Source: Rotaria sp. Silwood1
Taxonomy: Eukaryota > Rotifera > Eurotatoria > Philodinida > Philodinidae
Length of the DNA stretch: 64,000 nt
Assembly (NCBI GenBank): GCA_905250075.1
Contig: CAJNOP010000491.1
Span: 1 to 64,000 of the forward strand
Reading direction: 5' to 3'
Positions 50,401 to 62,852 of this stretch are shown one piece after another. Made by a program: the position numbers and the translations under genes. Every line of letters begins with the position of its first letter. Positions within the stretch are counted from its first letter, which is position 1. The notes beneath the pieces were generated by a model. The model made no database searches. It worked only from the letters and a program-made list of their open reading frames with translations, and was not told the DNA's origin.

Positions 50401-52169
50401 ACGAAATTTTGATGCAATTATTGTAGCGATTGAAAAAGAAATAGGACTCATTGATGCGTTTGTTTGAATGAATCATCGACTAATATGACATTGGTAGGAT
50501 AAAACCTTTGCAGCTTTCATCTATGTCATGTATTGTTAAACTAAAGTGAAAACCACTGTTTTAACAAAACACAGCTCTTGTAATATAGAGTCGTCTGAAA
50601 AAAAAAATCAGATCTTATTATAGATTTTCGCATCTTTATCAGTTAGATTTTTCACGTGTTTTCTTCTTACATTGGTTTTAACGTTAATGACTGAATATGT
50701 ATCATTATGAAGAATCATTTAAATATTAGATTAATCATAGATTTTTATATGAACATAAAATAATGATTACCTGGATCTCTAAGAATGGTTTTTGTAATAC
50801 AACATGTAATAGCATTAAGTAAATTTTCAGAAGAAAATTTTTTTATATTTTCCATAACTGTTTTTTCATATTCTGCTTGGTCCTCTTCAGTCATTGTTGA
50901 TAGTACATGTGATTCTGATTTTTTTTTATTTTCATATTCAGTTTCTTCGTCCATCGAACTTTGATTAGAATCTATCGTAATGGCTGATATATTTGTTAGA
51001 ACTTGATCTTGTGCTGGATAATGTGTTGCATAATGTGAATGATTAGATGAATAAGGATGATGATGATGATGATGACTAGGATATGGTAATGATCCATCTT
51101 GTGATAAAAACATAGTTCCCATCGTATTAGGATTTAATGAAAATATCATTATACCAGGATCATCATAAAATCCTTGACTAAATGATGGTGCAGTAGTTGT
51201 TTGTGATGAATAAGAATCATTTCCTGTTGCTGCTGCAGCATTTTGATCATCATCATCATTTTCAGTTGTTTCATTTATATTTGCTTGAAGATTTTCAATA
51301 TGTTCAGCAAATTCAATATGATTATTATCACGTGCCATTTCATTTATTGTTTTATCATCAACAGTTAAATTAAGTTTAAAATGACATATGTTACTTAATT
51401 CTTTAAACATGTCGAGATTACCTATTGATGCAAGATAATGTACTAAATACAATTTTCTATATGGTGGTTTTTCATTAACAATATCCGGTTGTTGACGAAG
51501 AAATTGTTTTACTAATTCCCATTTACCATCTCGAGCATTATATAATACTTGATCAATAGCAACAAGACGTTCAATATGACGTAACATTTGTGGATGTATA
51601 TGTGCACGTTCACTAGCAACTTCACGAACTGTTTTATCATCTAATGTTTTACATAGAAGACGAAAATCTTCATTTGAAAGTTGATAAGAAAGAACTTCAT
51701 TTAAATGTGAAACATTTCCAAAAAAAACAACTTGATGTAATATTGTCCATCGTCGACCTTTATTAAGGAAAAAAAAAATAAACTTATCTATATTCTTTTT
51801 GTTTTTTTCACCTTAAACAAACAAACCTTCTGGTATTCGTGTTAACCATTCGGGATTATTTGATATAGCTGCTGATACTTTATGCCAATTATAGTTATTT
51901 TTTGCATATTCATATGCTTGCATAAATAAGGTAGTTGGATCTGATGCTGGTGGATTTGTTGATGATGTCGTTGGAGTTATTGATGATGTCGGTGGGATTA
52001 TTGTTGATATTGATGAAGTTACTGGTGGTGTTGTTGATACTACTGGTGGTGTCGTTGGTATTACGGATGGTGTCGAGGGAGCCGTTGATGGTGTTGATGG
52101 AGCTGTTACTAGAATTTCATCATTTATTAATGGTTCATTTAAATGCGATGTTGGTGTTGGTTCCGACAT
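47433..52169 (-). CDS. Ankyrin-like / U-box protein 3, probable E3 ubiquitin ligase
   Basis: Exons 51827-52169, 50771-51757 and 47433-47647, about 514 residues, start ATG 52169. The N-terminus is a Thr/Pro/Ser-rich tract (TAPSTPSTAPSTPS type), then ankyrin-like repeats homologous to the two paralogues: RRWTILHQVVFFGNVSHLNE, NEKPPYRKLYLVHYLASIGN, then a low-complexity linker with Asp, Ala and six-His runs. The U-box is ITCCITKTILRDP joined to VVAADGFTYEREAILNWFKG, interrupted at the same codon as in protein 2, here by a 3.1-kb intron with a hAT-like insertion. The CPIT Pro is replaced by Cys/Ile. The gene starts in divergence-free DNA; only 190 bp separate its stop from the start of U-box gene 2, so the two lie head to tail. 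Confidence 0.87.
48241..49328. mobile_element. 1.09-kb hAT-like non-autonomous element in a U-box gene intron
   Basis: Ends are CAGACTTGGAGCCGG and, read inward from the right, CATACTTGGAACCGG. The flanking octamers CGGTAGAG and CGGCAGAG match at 7 of 8 positions. Subterminal zones carry GACCGGCCGG-type motifs (48245-48360 and 49245-49325). The interior shows no transposase. Confidence 0.8.
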
Positions 52170-53508
52170 TGATGAAGCTTTATTTTTTCTAGAAAAAATA
52201 CTAAAAAAAAAAAAACGAAGGCATTTACATTAAGTTAAATTAAATAGATTTCATTCAAGACGCACTTTAATTTCGACAGGAACTGAAGCATCGCTAATAC
52301 ATAAACTAAAATAAATTGCTTGTTATTCGCTTTACACACACGGACGTACAGGCAAAGAAAAACAAGAAAGAAAAAGTTGTGAATATTATGATTCGTTTAA
52401 TGACAATGTTTTTCACCAAAACAACTTAATGATTTTTTTTTTTCGACGACGTCAATGTCACATGTTGTCCCTTTCTCGCATCAAAAAAGAAAAAAAAAAC
52501 AAGATACTATTTCGTTTCTTTTCTTTACATTTACGTAGGTTGATTGACATGTCGATATAGTAATTATACATGCATACTATTCTCTAGTTGGAAAAAACAA
52601 ATCTCGATACTATTTTTTCTTATAATTTGTTAAGATCATCATCATACAAGGAGGAAGAGCTATTAAAAACGTTTTCTCTTCAACAGACTTATGAGGACAA
52701 TATATCTTGACAAGTTTATAACAATGATAAGGATGGATTTGTGACGTTTGCCATTTACTTTTTTTTTTCATATATCTTGTGACATATTACAAAGTAGTTT
52801 TGAAAGGTATGCTAAATCGTCATGGTAACTATTTATGCGAATCGTAACGTCTGTCTGAATCTCAGCGAAAGAGTCATTTAAAAAGAGACACCTGTGATAT
52901 AGCTTTTTAGAACGCTGCAATGTATATAGTTTTTATATAAAAAGTAGAAGAGCTCATCTGGTCGTAGGAACGAATTTGAGCAAAATCTCATAGACAGTAT
53001 TATGGGATATATATGACATGTACAATAAGAGGAGATAGTGTTCAAATACAATTTATATTCCATATCGAATGTTTGTTCATACTATCACGTATATTGTTAT
53101 CTGTACTCATAAGAACCGTTGGTATATTGGTAGTAGATTGCTGATTACAGGATAATCAATCACTCAAGTTTCAAACTACTACCGACATATCCTACATTAT
53201 ATCAAACGATTCATTGATAATTTCCATCTGGTTCAAATTAGATGAGATGTGTATTCATCGAGTTCACCTTTTGTTTATCATGGTTTTTCTAAATTTATCA
53301 TAATCATTGAACGTAATCATGATTTATGATTGATTGTAACTATAACGTTCATTGTCTATTTATTTATCTGTTTTTGATAGAAATATTGTGCGAAAATTCT
53401 AATTGGTTATTATTATCTTACGTAAATCTTCAATCAATTTTTTCGTTGTGCGTATTTAAATGATCATAATATACTAAGACATGATATTTTCTCTTCAACT
53501 ATTAATCG
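52170..53508. other. Intergenic DNA upstream of U-box gene 3
   Basis: It includes the U-box gene 3 promoter at its left edge. The rest is AT-rich with no coding frame or recognisable repeat. Confidence 0.35.
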
Positions 53509-54100
53509 ATCCAAATTAAAAGATAGATTACCGTTTCTCGAATAACTTTTGATAGAAACAAGATAGAGTGCTATTGTTTTCACCATTCGAAAGAGCGATG
53601 TTCAGATGATTGGTCGGTATAAAACTTATTCAGACGAAAGATGCTTTTTTATAGGTATCTTTGGATCAGCACTTTTTCCTTTGACTGCTTTCATCAATTT
53701 TCACAATAATCTCAACTTGAATTATACCAACATGTAGTTTAAATTACCCTTTTTTCACTAGAAAATCAACATTTGTTTTCTTAAATCCACTTAGAATAAG
53801 AGATGACGAGATAATGAAATATGTGATCATTTTATAACGAAAAACAAAAAGATGATTTGAGCTACATTTTAACATAGTTCAAGTTCAGATTATTGTGAAT
53901 ATTGATGAAAATACTCAAAAGGAAAAAGTGTTGATTCAAAGGTACCTATAAAAAGAATGCATCTTTCGTCTTCACGAGTTTTATACCGATGGATGACCTG
54001 AACATCGCTTTTTTGATTAATCAAAATCACAGTTCACTATGTTGCTTCTATCAAAAGTTATTCGAAAAATGGGAAACTGCCTTTTTACTTTGGACTGGAT
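53509..54100. repeat. Foldback element of about 590 bp in intergenic DNA
   Basis: The left arm (about 53509-53735) and the right arm (about 53885-54100) are inverted copies. TCGAATAACTTTTGATAGAA pairs with TTCTATCAAAAGTTATTCGA, and GCGATGTTCAGATGATTGGT and CGAAAGATGC pair similarly. Loop of about 150 nt. Arms are roughly 80 percent alike. A clear target duplication was not found. Confidence 0.7.
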
Positions 54101-55827
54101 ATTAGTTCAATAAATGTATTCAAAATGATCCAGCTCAACGAATATATTATCCTTTTCATCTATTCTCAACAGGTGTATAATGTATTAAATCATTAAGTCT
54201 CATATTATTATGAATCTTTTGTTGTCTTTTATGAAGACAGTTTTATGTTTTTGATTCGATGATTATCATAATATTACGTCGTATTTATGTACAAAAAAAA
54301 ATATTCATACTACAGGACATCAACGAAAACGGTGATAAACACAAGCACTTTTCTTCTTTCATATAATGACTCATGTTATGTCAAGCGTATCATAACATCG
54401 TTGAATGTATACTTTCATTAATATAGTATCATATGTCTATATACAAATCGATACAATCAGGTCATATTTTACAAAATACTTGAATTCATTTTCTGATATA
54501 CAATGAATATAAAGTTTGAAATAATGTTCGTAGATAGATAATTTGAATCAACTATTTTTGGATAGTACTATATTCTTTTCATTCAAAAATTCTCTTCTTA
54601 AGGGACCCTTTCAGAATTGATTTCTCACTTAGAACGGACCATTTGGATTGAAATTTTCAGAAACAATTGATTCTAGTGAGAAACGCTTGTGATGGAAACT
54701 TTCGCCTGATATGACTGACGAGACTGAACTTTCAGCTTGTTTTCCTACCTTTCAGGAGAATCGAAACAACTCCGTTGTTATAAGGGGTACAGAACTTGAA
54801 CTGGTTTAAAAGTAAAGTTAACTTCTGTGCGCAGCTTTTCATTGAGCAGAGTTTTGAAGCACCTTTGCATTCATTTCTTGTGAGCATTTTAATGGATATT
54901 GTATTCAAAATAATCATAGCAAAGGTGACTCCACGAAAGTATATTCTACTTTTCTCAGTTTAAGAATTAAATATTAAAAATCGTCCGATGAAAATTTAGC
55001 TCTCATGCAGACCTTTAAGACAAAAAGAAACATCAGCTACATCTCGAGGCGAATGGAAGTCATTTCAATTTTCGTGCATAGAAACCGTATGTTGAGAAAA
55101 ACGCTACAAAAGTTTTAGAAATATACGTAATAGATAAAAGTAACTAACGTCATGTGACATGCTAATTAATATAAAAAATATTCTATTCAATGATAATGCA
55201 AGTAGAAACACAGTTTTTTCAAAACTTTAAAAATCAAATTTCAATATTCCTTTGAAAAATTCGATTTTCTAAGAGACGGAGGCTCTTAATCTGTCGAAAA
55301 GATTAATTTTATTGTATGACCAAAGGATAATTTAATAGATTGTATTCAAGTAGAGATGTGCGAAATAAGTCTTTTTCTGTAGATTGCATTCGTATTAAGA
55401 AAAATTTTCTGACCCTAACCCTACTCTTCCCTGTAGAACAACTATCCTTACTTTATCCTACAAAGCTTTTATCTTACTCTTCCTATGGGTATTTCCCTCT
55501 TATGGTATAAGACCAATTGTATTCCCATAGAGAACCAAATGTAGTCCAAAAGAGAGACATATCCTTAATACTATTCTAATTGTAAGACTCTAAATATGAT
55601 ACATATCAAAATAGTATCACAATAATGACTTACAGGATTAGCTTTTTCGTAGCCCATACCCTAATTAAGAAAAATTTTCTAACTCTATAAAATTTCTATT
55701 CAATCAATTCAAAATAAAACACAAAAAAACATATGACTAAAAATATTTCTATTATATGAATAATATAAGAAAAATATATGTAAATACGTATTTATAAATT
55801 AACAGATAAATTTTAAAATAGAATTCT
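54101..55827. other. Intergenic DNA with a short direct repeat
   Basis: ATTAAGAAAAATTTTCT occurs at about 55397 and again at about 55664, bracketing a 270-bp segment with CCTAACCCTACTC-like words. No gene is supported. Confidence 0.3.
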
Positions 55828-58800
55828 TCATATATTAGTATAAGTTGAACCTTCATTACTTTGTAGTATTACCCATTGAAGATTTTGTTTAGAATTTTTA
55901 ATATCACATGTTTTATAATTAATATAATATTTATTATTTATTTGTCATGGACATTCGTCGAATTCATTTTCACTAAATTGATAAACATCTAAAAAGACGA
56001 CTAATAAGAAAACGAAAAAATAAATAAAAGTAGTTTCTACGTACTGAGCAATTACGTTGTTTTGATTCATTATAAATAGGTAAATTAATTGATATTACAA
56101 TATTATCATAAGTGCCTATTTTTTAATGAAATACTTGATAGAAAAAAAATAAAGAACTGTATACATAAAGTCATCGAATAATGTATCTAATGAAGGGACG
56201 AAAATTATACCGGTTGTATAATTTTTGTCCAATATAATTACTTTTTTTCGTACAAATCCTTTACAATAAAAGTTGGATTGATTTGAATTATATTTGTTAT
56301 AATTTTATTAAAGAATATTTATTGATTAGATAAGTCAATGGATTGTTTGTGTGATCATGCTTATAATCAATTTCAAAATACTTTGCAATACTCATAAGAC
56401 TGGAAAATCGATATTGATAATCTGTAATATTCTGATTCATCATTCTATATGTGAATTCGTCAATAGTTTCTGTTTAACTTCATATCATGATATTACCAAG
56501 ATGCATCCCATCGTTTCTGTTTTTGTTGTTACTTGGTATTCTTTTTCCTTCGTCATGACGCTTGTTGGTATTTTTCCATCTTGTTACTCGCCATAGGAAT
56601 GTTTTTAGCGCCCACATCTGTAAATAGAGTGTGATATTACAACAAATGACTTTCATTTGCTTCGATTTTTAGAATTTACTTCCTAGGAAGTTCTTATTCT
56701 TTTACAAGCAAATAGCACCATCTCTAAACGTGCTAGAATTAATCAATACAGGAACTAACAGCAAAACAAAAATCTTAGCTTCTCTCTTTTTCTACAAAGA
56801 TTACTTGAGTATGTAGCTACTTTATCGCTACCATACATTCTTGACAACACGGCGCACTTAGCGAAGGTGGCATCTGTCTTCGTTCAACGAAAACAAGAGG
56901 ACGCTAGTATTTTGGCTTGGTTGCTACAACCAAGATATCGCAAAAAAAAAACATGAAACGAACAGTTTTTATTTGAAAATTCCCTATAGATAGATATTCC
57001 TGAAAATTTTAATTAAAATGAACATGTTTGTTTCAAGGTAATCAAATTTTCATAAAACAAAAATTGTTTACCGTGAAAAGACACAATAATTCAAATTACT
57101 TGAAAATTAATTATTTCGTGAAAAATATGTTTGTTTTTATTGAAACTTTGAAACGGTTGTCACTCTTCACCAGTATATCACGTGCTCGAATCTGACTAGA
57201 CTTTTCTTTTTCTCTTATTTCAATATATTCTATCGAATGACGTATGAATAAGTCAAAACGGAAGTGAAAATAGGAGTTACTTCCTTCGCAAGTTGAACTT
57301 ATTGATGAAAACATTTATTAAAATAGAATGTCAAAAGAATCAAATAATTATCTCCTATACACTTATAATTTCAGTCCATTGAGCAAACAAAATTAATATG
57401 ATTGTAATATGCAAGTTTTGATCAATACAAAAGAAGGAAACAACACGATAGCACACGAGACATGTATAATGAAAGATAAACCGAGATATTCTACCTAGTG
57501 AGCATAAGAAATCAATCTGCAATTTAGTATAACTTCGTCCGATTCTCACAAAAAAAAATGTTTGAATTTACTGTTTAAGCATTTATCTCTCTTCTTTATT
57601 TACTCACCAAAAGCCAATCAGATATATGTACAATGAGATCTGGTTGATGTTTCTATTTCTCAGCTTCCAATATGTCTTTTAATCCAATGCCATGTATATG
57701 TGGTGAAAACGTTGTTCTTGATTTAAATCGTTTATAAAGGTTTTTTTTAGCGAAATAATTATAACATTCTGCAACAAAAATCGTGCATTGAGCATTCCAT
57801 TCTATTTTACATAAGAAGGTAGCGTATTACATAATTATAGATCTCCTACATACAAAAAATATTTTATTGTCGCTTATTATTAATTTGACCACAAACAAAG
57901 CATGTAAAACTCTGATCGATCTTCATCCGGAGGAGACCGAGAGTTAACATAGATTGTTTTCTTCAGATAACAATATCTGAGTATAGAAAATAAACTTCAT
58001 GACGCTCATCTATCGTCAATGTCAACATGAAAATCCTCGAAAAGTGATCGGTATCTCCGACTAATTTCAACTATTTGCCTTGAAAATTTTACGATCGTAG
58101 ACATCAATGGAGAAAAGATTCATGCTGAGATCGTTCTACACACTGAAGACTTCTCTACACTTTAAGATTACAGTGAATTGAAATACGGTATCTATGACGC
58201 AATATAGACATTCTATTTTTACTTAAAATATCAGACAAAGGGATTGAAGTTTATACAATTTTTTTCGACAGTAAGACTTCTCGTAACTACTGTAATTGTA
58301 TTCGTTAATATCTACATCTTAACTCAATAAATTTATATCTTGTACTGATAATTAATAAGTGTTCTATTCGTTGTTCTTGTACAGCAAATGTTGCTGGCAT
58401 AAAACATTCGTGTTACTAGATGAATATTATTCTTTGACGAAATAGAATAAACATTTTTCTATGTAGAAGATCTATAATTGTGTTGTGTTCTGTAAATAAA
58501 AAGTGATATAAAAGAAAATAATTACTTTAGGTGAACCATCTTTTTCAATATCAATATCATTTGTTGCTATGCTTTTAACACTACTATCATTATGAAATAA
58601 AATCTTAATAGAACTAATATTTAAAAGAAGAAGACATGCAGTTTATTTAGCAAAACTGTTTATATGATTTTCATGATGATTCAATAGAAGACCTTTAAAA
58701 GAAATAAAAACAAATTTAAGAGAAATCATAGATAAATAGTACCTTTTAGAATAGGAATTAATATTGCTAAAGTTTTTATTTGATAATAATGTTGATCCTT

Positions 58801-59080
58801 TGTGATAGGATTATTCCATGAAGCATATTTTGCTTTTGAATCAGGTACTGATTCATCCTATGCTCGTTTTTCAATACAAGAATCTTTAATAATTAAAAAT
58901 TTTTTTTTTATTTATTAGAAACAAAAGGATTATATTATTTACCAATGTTTGAGCTTTTTCTTTTCAACAATACATACACATACATCTCTATTCTTTGATT
59001 TAGAAAATTGTTTTAATTGTACTGTAGCCGAAAGATTAGGAGCATTGAATCGATCAATGTTATCTTCTGATTATTTTATT
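55828..59080 (-). pseudogene. Decayed multi-exon protein gene, unrecognised
   Basis: Several minus-strand blocks read like exons with plausible splice sites: 58943-59075 (NAPNLSATVQLKQFSKSKNR), 58742-58880 (YASWNNPITKDQHYYQIKTL), 58527-58618 (ISSIKILFHNDSSVKSIATN), 57690-57800 (FVAECYNYFAKKNLYKRFKS), 56041-56115 (TYDNIVISINLP) and 55828-55988 (VYQFSENEFDECP then LQWVILQSNEGSTYTN). At least three are broken by an in-frame stop: TAG before DESVPDSKAK, TAG after DILEAEK, and TGA after FDECP. The phases between blocks are not all consistent. I could not place the family. A functional gene with odd splicing is the less likely alternative. Confidence 0.45.
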
Positions 59081-59522
59081 CTTGTCTTTTGGATGAATTG
59101 TATAATGTGTCGTTATTTTTCGGAATGATGGTGTTAAGATGTTAATTGAATTCCATCTTACATGCAAAACTGACGAAATTACTAAAGATCAAAAATGAAT
59201 ATTGAAAGTACTTCTTTTTAATAATTCAACATACTTCTTTTCATAACAAATAATTGTAGACAAAATGTTGACGACATTAATAATAAACAAAAAATTTATA
59301 TATATATATCTAGTGAATTAACTTTAAAAATGTAACAAACATATCATATTTTTCCTTTTTCAATCATATCTGAACGTGCAACGTAAATCAATGGTCAAAA
59401 TACAAACAGAAAAAAAATATGTTTTATCTGCGACGGGAAACGTAGAGCAGTTTTCCTGAGTGAAGGATCAAAAAAACATCAAGTCAAACAATAGATACAA
59501 CTTGAAAAAAGAAATAGTTTTA

Positions 59523-60315
59523 CTATTGATGTTCAGGTGATGCTCTTGGCATTATTTTTCTTTGTTGATAATAATTTTCTTTTCCAATTTTTAATCGTCG
59601 TCGTCGACGACATTTTATTCGATCAACTGTATTTATATTGCTATTATTTGTTATTGTTGATTGTTGTTGAGTATACATTGATTGAAGAAAATCTTGTGTT
59701 ACAACAATACATTTTGTGAATGATGGTTTAGGATTTGTATCCGATATAACTTGAACAATTTGATGAGGTGGTGTTGCCAATGGTTCATGATGCATAGAAA
59801 ATAATTGTTCAAGTGCTGAATTAAAATCTTCATTATCATTTGTTATTATGGGTGGTACGGATGGTACTGGTGTATCAGGTAAATCATTTTGATAATCCAT
59901 TGGTGGTGTTTGACTAATTAAATCATTAAAACCTGCAGTTAAAAAATCATCATCAAATAGTAAATCGTTTGAATTATTGTTATCGATTTGAGAAGATAAA
60001 AATGTTTGACTAAGATATTCTAAATATACAAACAAAAAAAACGAAATTATTATTCGATATTTAATAAATAAACAAACCATTTTGTTTGGAGAAATTAAAA
60101 AAATTTTGAAAATCAAGAACTTCTAAATCATTTTCATTTTGATATTGTTCAGGATTTTCATAATTGGCGTATAGACGTGAGCGAAGATGAACAAGATGTC
60201 TATTTTCATCAAGAAAATTTAAAAATGTTTTTGACATTTGTTCATTTTCAAGATATTCCAATATTAATAAAGCTTCATCTTTAGGTGAGAGATTTAAACG
60301 ATTATTATCCGTCAT
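59523..60315 (-). CDS. LisH-domain protein with NPAT-like N-terminus
   Basis: Exons 60078-60315 and 59523-60019 join in phase to 244 residues. The N-terminus, LSPKDEALLILEYLENEQMS then FLNFLDENRHL, fits a LisH dimerisation motif and resembles the start of NPAT (LLPSDVARLVLGYLQQEN type), the histone-gene coactivator, though this protein is far shorter than NPAT. The middle is acidic (DDDFLTAGFNDLI) and Pro-rich (TPVPSVPPII), as in activation domains. The C-terminus has a basic cluster (CRRRRRLKIGKE) that could be a nuclear localisation signal. A transcription-related role is an inference. Confidence 0.65.
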
Positions 60316-61999
60316 TAGTTTTTTTGTTCTAGTGATATATTTATAACAATTTGTACACCAGTTTAAAGAATAATTATCTAAAAATATAAAATCAATATTT
60401 ATTTAAATATAAAAAAAACAGTAATATCAAACGAGATTGTTGTTCTCAGTCTAAGAACAATGTACGTTAGAATACAGCTGTTCAAAGGAGAAAAAAACAA
60501 ATCAAATCATGTGTCACTATAGATGGCAGTATGTGACAGACAAGAATGACATCTGATCATCAATGTATTTCATACAAGATAATGTTCTATTCATTTACAA
60601 AGCTTATCATATAATTAATGAGAAAAAAATATCATGCGAATGACCTATATATGCATTGCGCGACAAAATTTTTGCTTCTATTTAAATAAATATTTTATTT
60701 TATTTCGGACCATAGAATTGAGATGGAACATATCCATATACAGAAGCTTTACAGACATTTATTATTTATATAGTGTTTGTTTAGTCGTCTGCATCTTCTT
60801 TAACCGAAGTGGAAGTATATGAGTTAGCTTTCGGACGTGGAGGAAACAATAGATTTTGAATTTTTCGTAATCTGAAATCTATTCCAGGATATTTATGAAT
60901 GATGTCCAATTTCACTGTATGTCCAAGACTTTCACGATGTTCCACATGACTTCACACAACTTTCAGAGTTTTCTAGCGTGTTTCTGAATTTTCGCGACAT
61001 TTTCTTAAGTCGCTGAGACTGTTGGGGCTTATGTCAAACTTCTTGATTTTTGTTTGACTTCTGCTATTTTCCTCGAGGTCTTCCAAATTTGTATACCGCT
61101 TTTGTAAAATTTATCCATTATTAGAGTCTCAAAACTGCTGTGTCGAAGTGAAAGTCTTGCCATTTTCCTTGTCCGTGGTTATATTTTCACTTTTCTCAAA
61201 CAAGAGGTAGACAATCAAAAAACATGTAATGCATATCGCAAATGTCTGTGATGCCTCTGTACCTAGTACGCTGCACCCAAATTTTATATAACAAAATAAT
61301 AGAAAATATTCATTTCGATAAGGGCAAAGCTGTTGTCGTGCATTCTGTTTAGAGTTGTCATTTGGTAAATAAAGATGAAGACGACAGTATCGAACTGTGA
61401 GATGAACTCCCCCCATTTAACCCTGAAGAAGTCAAAAAAATTTTGTTTTCTTTTATTTCTCTGTTATTTTAGATTCCATTTGGAATACTAGCTGAAAGGT
61501 ATGCACCTTAGAGACATGACTGTGTAATGAAACATCTTACGATATCTCGTTGCATAGTCATGGTTCCGAGACTCTTAACTACCAATCAATATTCCAAATG
61601 GAATCTAAAATAACAAATAACAAAAAACAGGAAACAGAAAAATTTTGGTTTCAGTGGAAGATAAGCCCGTAGCACATATTTGTTGTTTCATCCAGCAATT
61701 TCCACTTTGTAGGGCTGAAAGTTTCAGAATACATTGAGCAGTCGATCATATATCTATGAAAGTAATACGAGAGAGGACAAAAGTGCGGGAAAAAATAATC
61801 AAACAAATATGATGTTCGATTTATTTTTGAGTCAGGAGTTTATACTCTATTGATACACAAAAATTAATCAAATCTAAAAACGAAATTTCAAGCAAACACT
61901 ACACTACATTATTTGAAATTAAAAAAGCAAGTAAAAAGACAAAAAAATGAGTTGTTTATATGAAAGTTTTAGTAGTTAGGTGAAGGACGTAGTGGTTGA
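60316..61999. other. 1.7-kb intergenic region
   Basis: It contains a foldback at 61452-61620 and otherwise AT-rich DNA. A 95-codon minus frame (61129-61416) has one hydrophobic segment but no homology that I recognise, and I do not call it a gene. Confidence 0.35.
61452..61620. repeat. Short foldback (MITE-like) element
   Basis: TTATTTTAGATTCCATTTGG at 61463 is the inverse of CCAAATGGAATCTAAAATAA near 61594, a perfect 23-bp inverted repeat with about 105 bp between arms. No transposase or clear target duplication. Confidence 0.7.
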
Positions 62000-62852
62000 C
62001 TATAAGGCTAACCACCAATCATTTGGTTGTCGCTGTTGAAGATCATAAAGCCTGTAGAAAAAAATTCAAAGTAGATCCTAACACTTTAAAAAAGATAAAT
62101 TATTAACCTTTGACAAATTTTGTGGCAAAGAGCTGGAATCTGAGGAGGAGATGGCACATTCGTTAGATAAGCGTTTATTTCGCTTTGAACACTCCCTCCT
62201 AGAATGTCATTCATCAATGGCATAAAATAATCTGAAGAAACAGACGCAGGATGACCTGGGTTTCCACCCAAGTTACTTTCCTAGTAGAATTAACAAAATA
62301 AGAATTGAATTTTATTGCTTTCTTACCATGACCGTAACTATTGGTTGTTCTGGTTGTTGTTGAAAAACTTGTGGTAGTGGATATTCATGTGATGAAACAA
62401 ACATGGGANNNNNNNNNNCGTATTTGATGCTCCTCTCGATGTTGGTGTAGGTGGATTTGATGGTCCCTTTGATGTTGATGTAGACGAAATTGATGATCCT
62501 CTCGATAGTGGTGTAGAAGCATTAGATTTTTCTTTCTGTGTTGGTGTGGGTGGATTTAGTTGCCCTTGTGTTGGTTGTGTTGCGAATAAATTTGGTGTTA
62601 CTTTAGGTATTTGTATCATGATTGGTAGTTTTGGTCCGAGTGATTGTGATCCTCCTTCTGATTCGGTGTCGCCCACCCGGTCTTTATTGTCGGACATGTT
62701 GTAATCATAGACGTAATCAGCGTCCGCATCAGTATCGTTGTTCTCCTGATTGTCGGGATCATATGAGTTGTTGTAGTTCACGTTGCCGTTGAGGTTGAAA
62801 AGGTGGAGAGGAGGATGATAATCTCCGTTAGTCACCGCTGTCTGGCTGACCA
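62000..62852 (-). CDS. Ser/Thr/Pro-rich unrecognised protein, 5' end missing, with assembly gap
   Basis: Exons on the minus strand: 62327-62852 (with ten N at 62409-62418), 62108-62280 and 62000-62051, in phase, ending ...CHKICQRLYDLQQRQPNDWW then LAL and stop. Exon 1 begins after a splice acceptor at 62853, so a further upstream exon is missing. The first part is Asn/Asp-rich (DNQENNDTDADADY), the middle has Thr/Pro/Ser repeats (NPPTPTSRG type), and the C-terminal part (GNPGHPASVSSDYFMPLMND) looks folded. Exon bases on each side of the gap keep frame only if the true gap length is 2 modulo 3, so the 10-N filler is not the real length. Codon use is more GC-rich than in neighbouring genes. Function unknown. 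Confidence 0.65.

Noticed and set aside
55390..55690. CCCTAACCCT-like words suggesting telomeric repeat
   Set aside because: Only one and a half units; not a telomeric array.
61129..61416. 95-codon minus frame with a hydrophobic segment
   Set aside because: Isolated, no splice partners, and no recognised similarity; may be chance.
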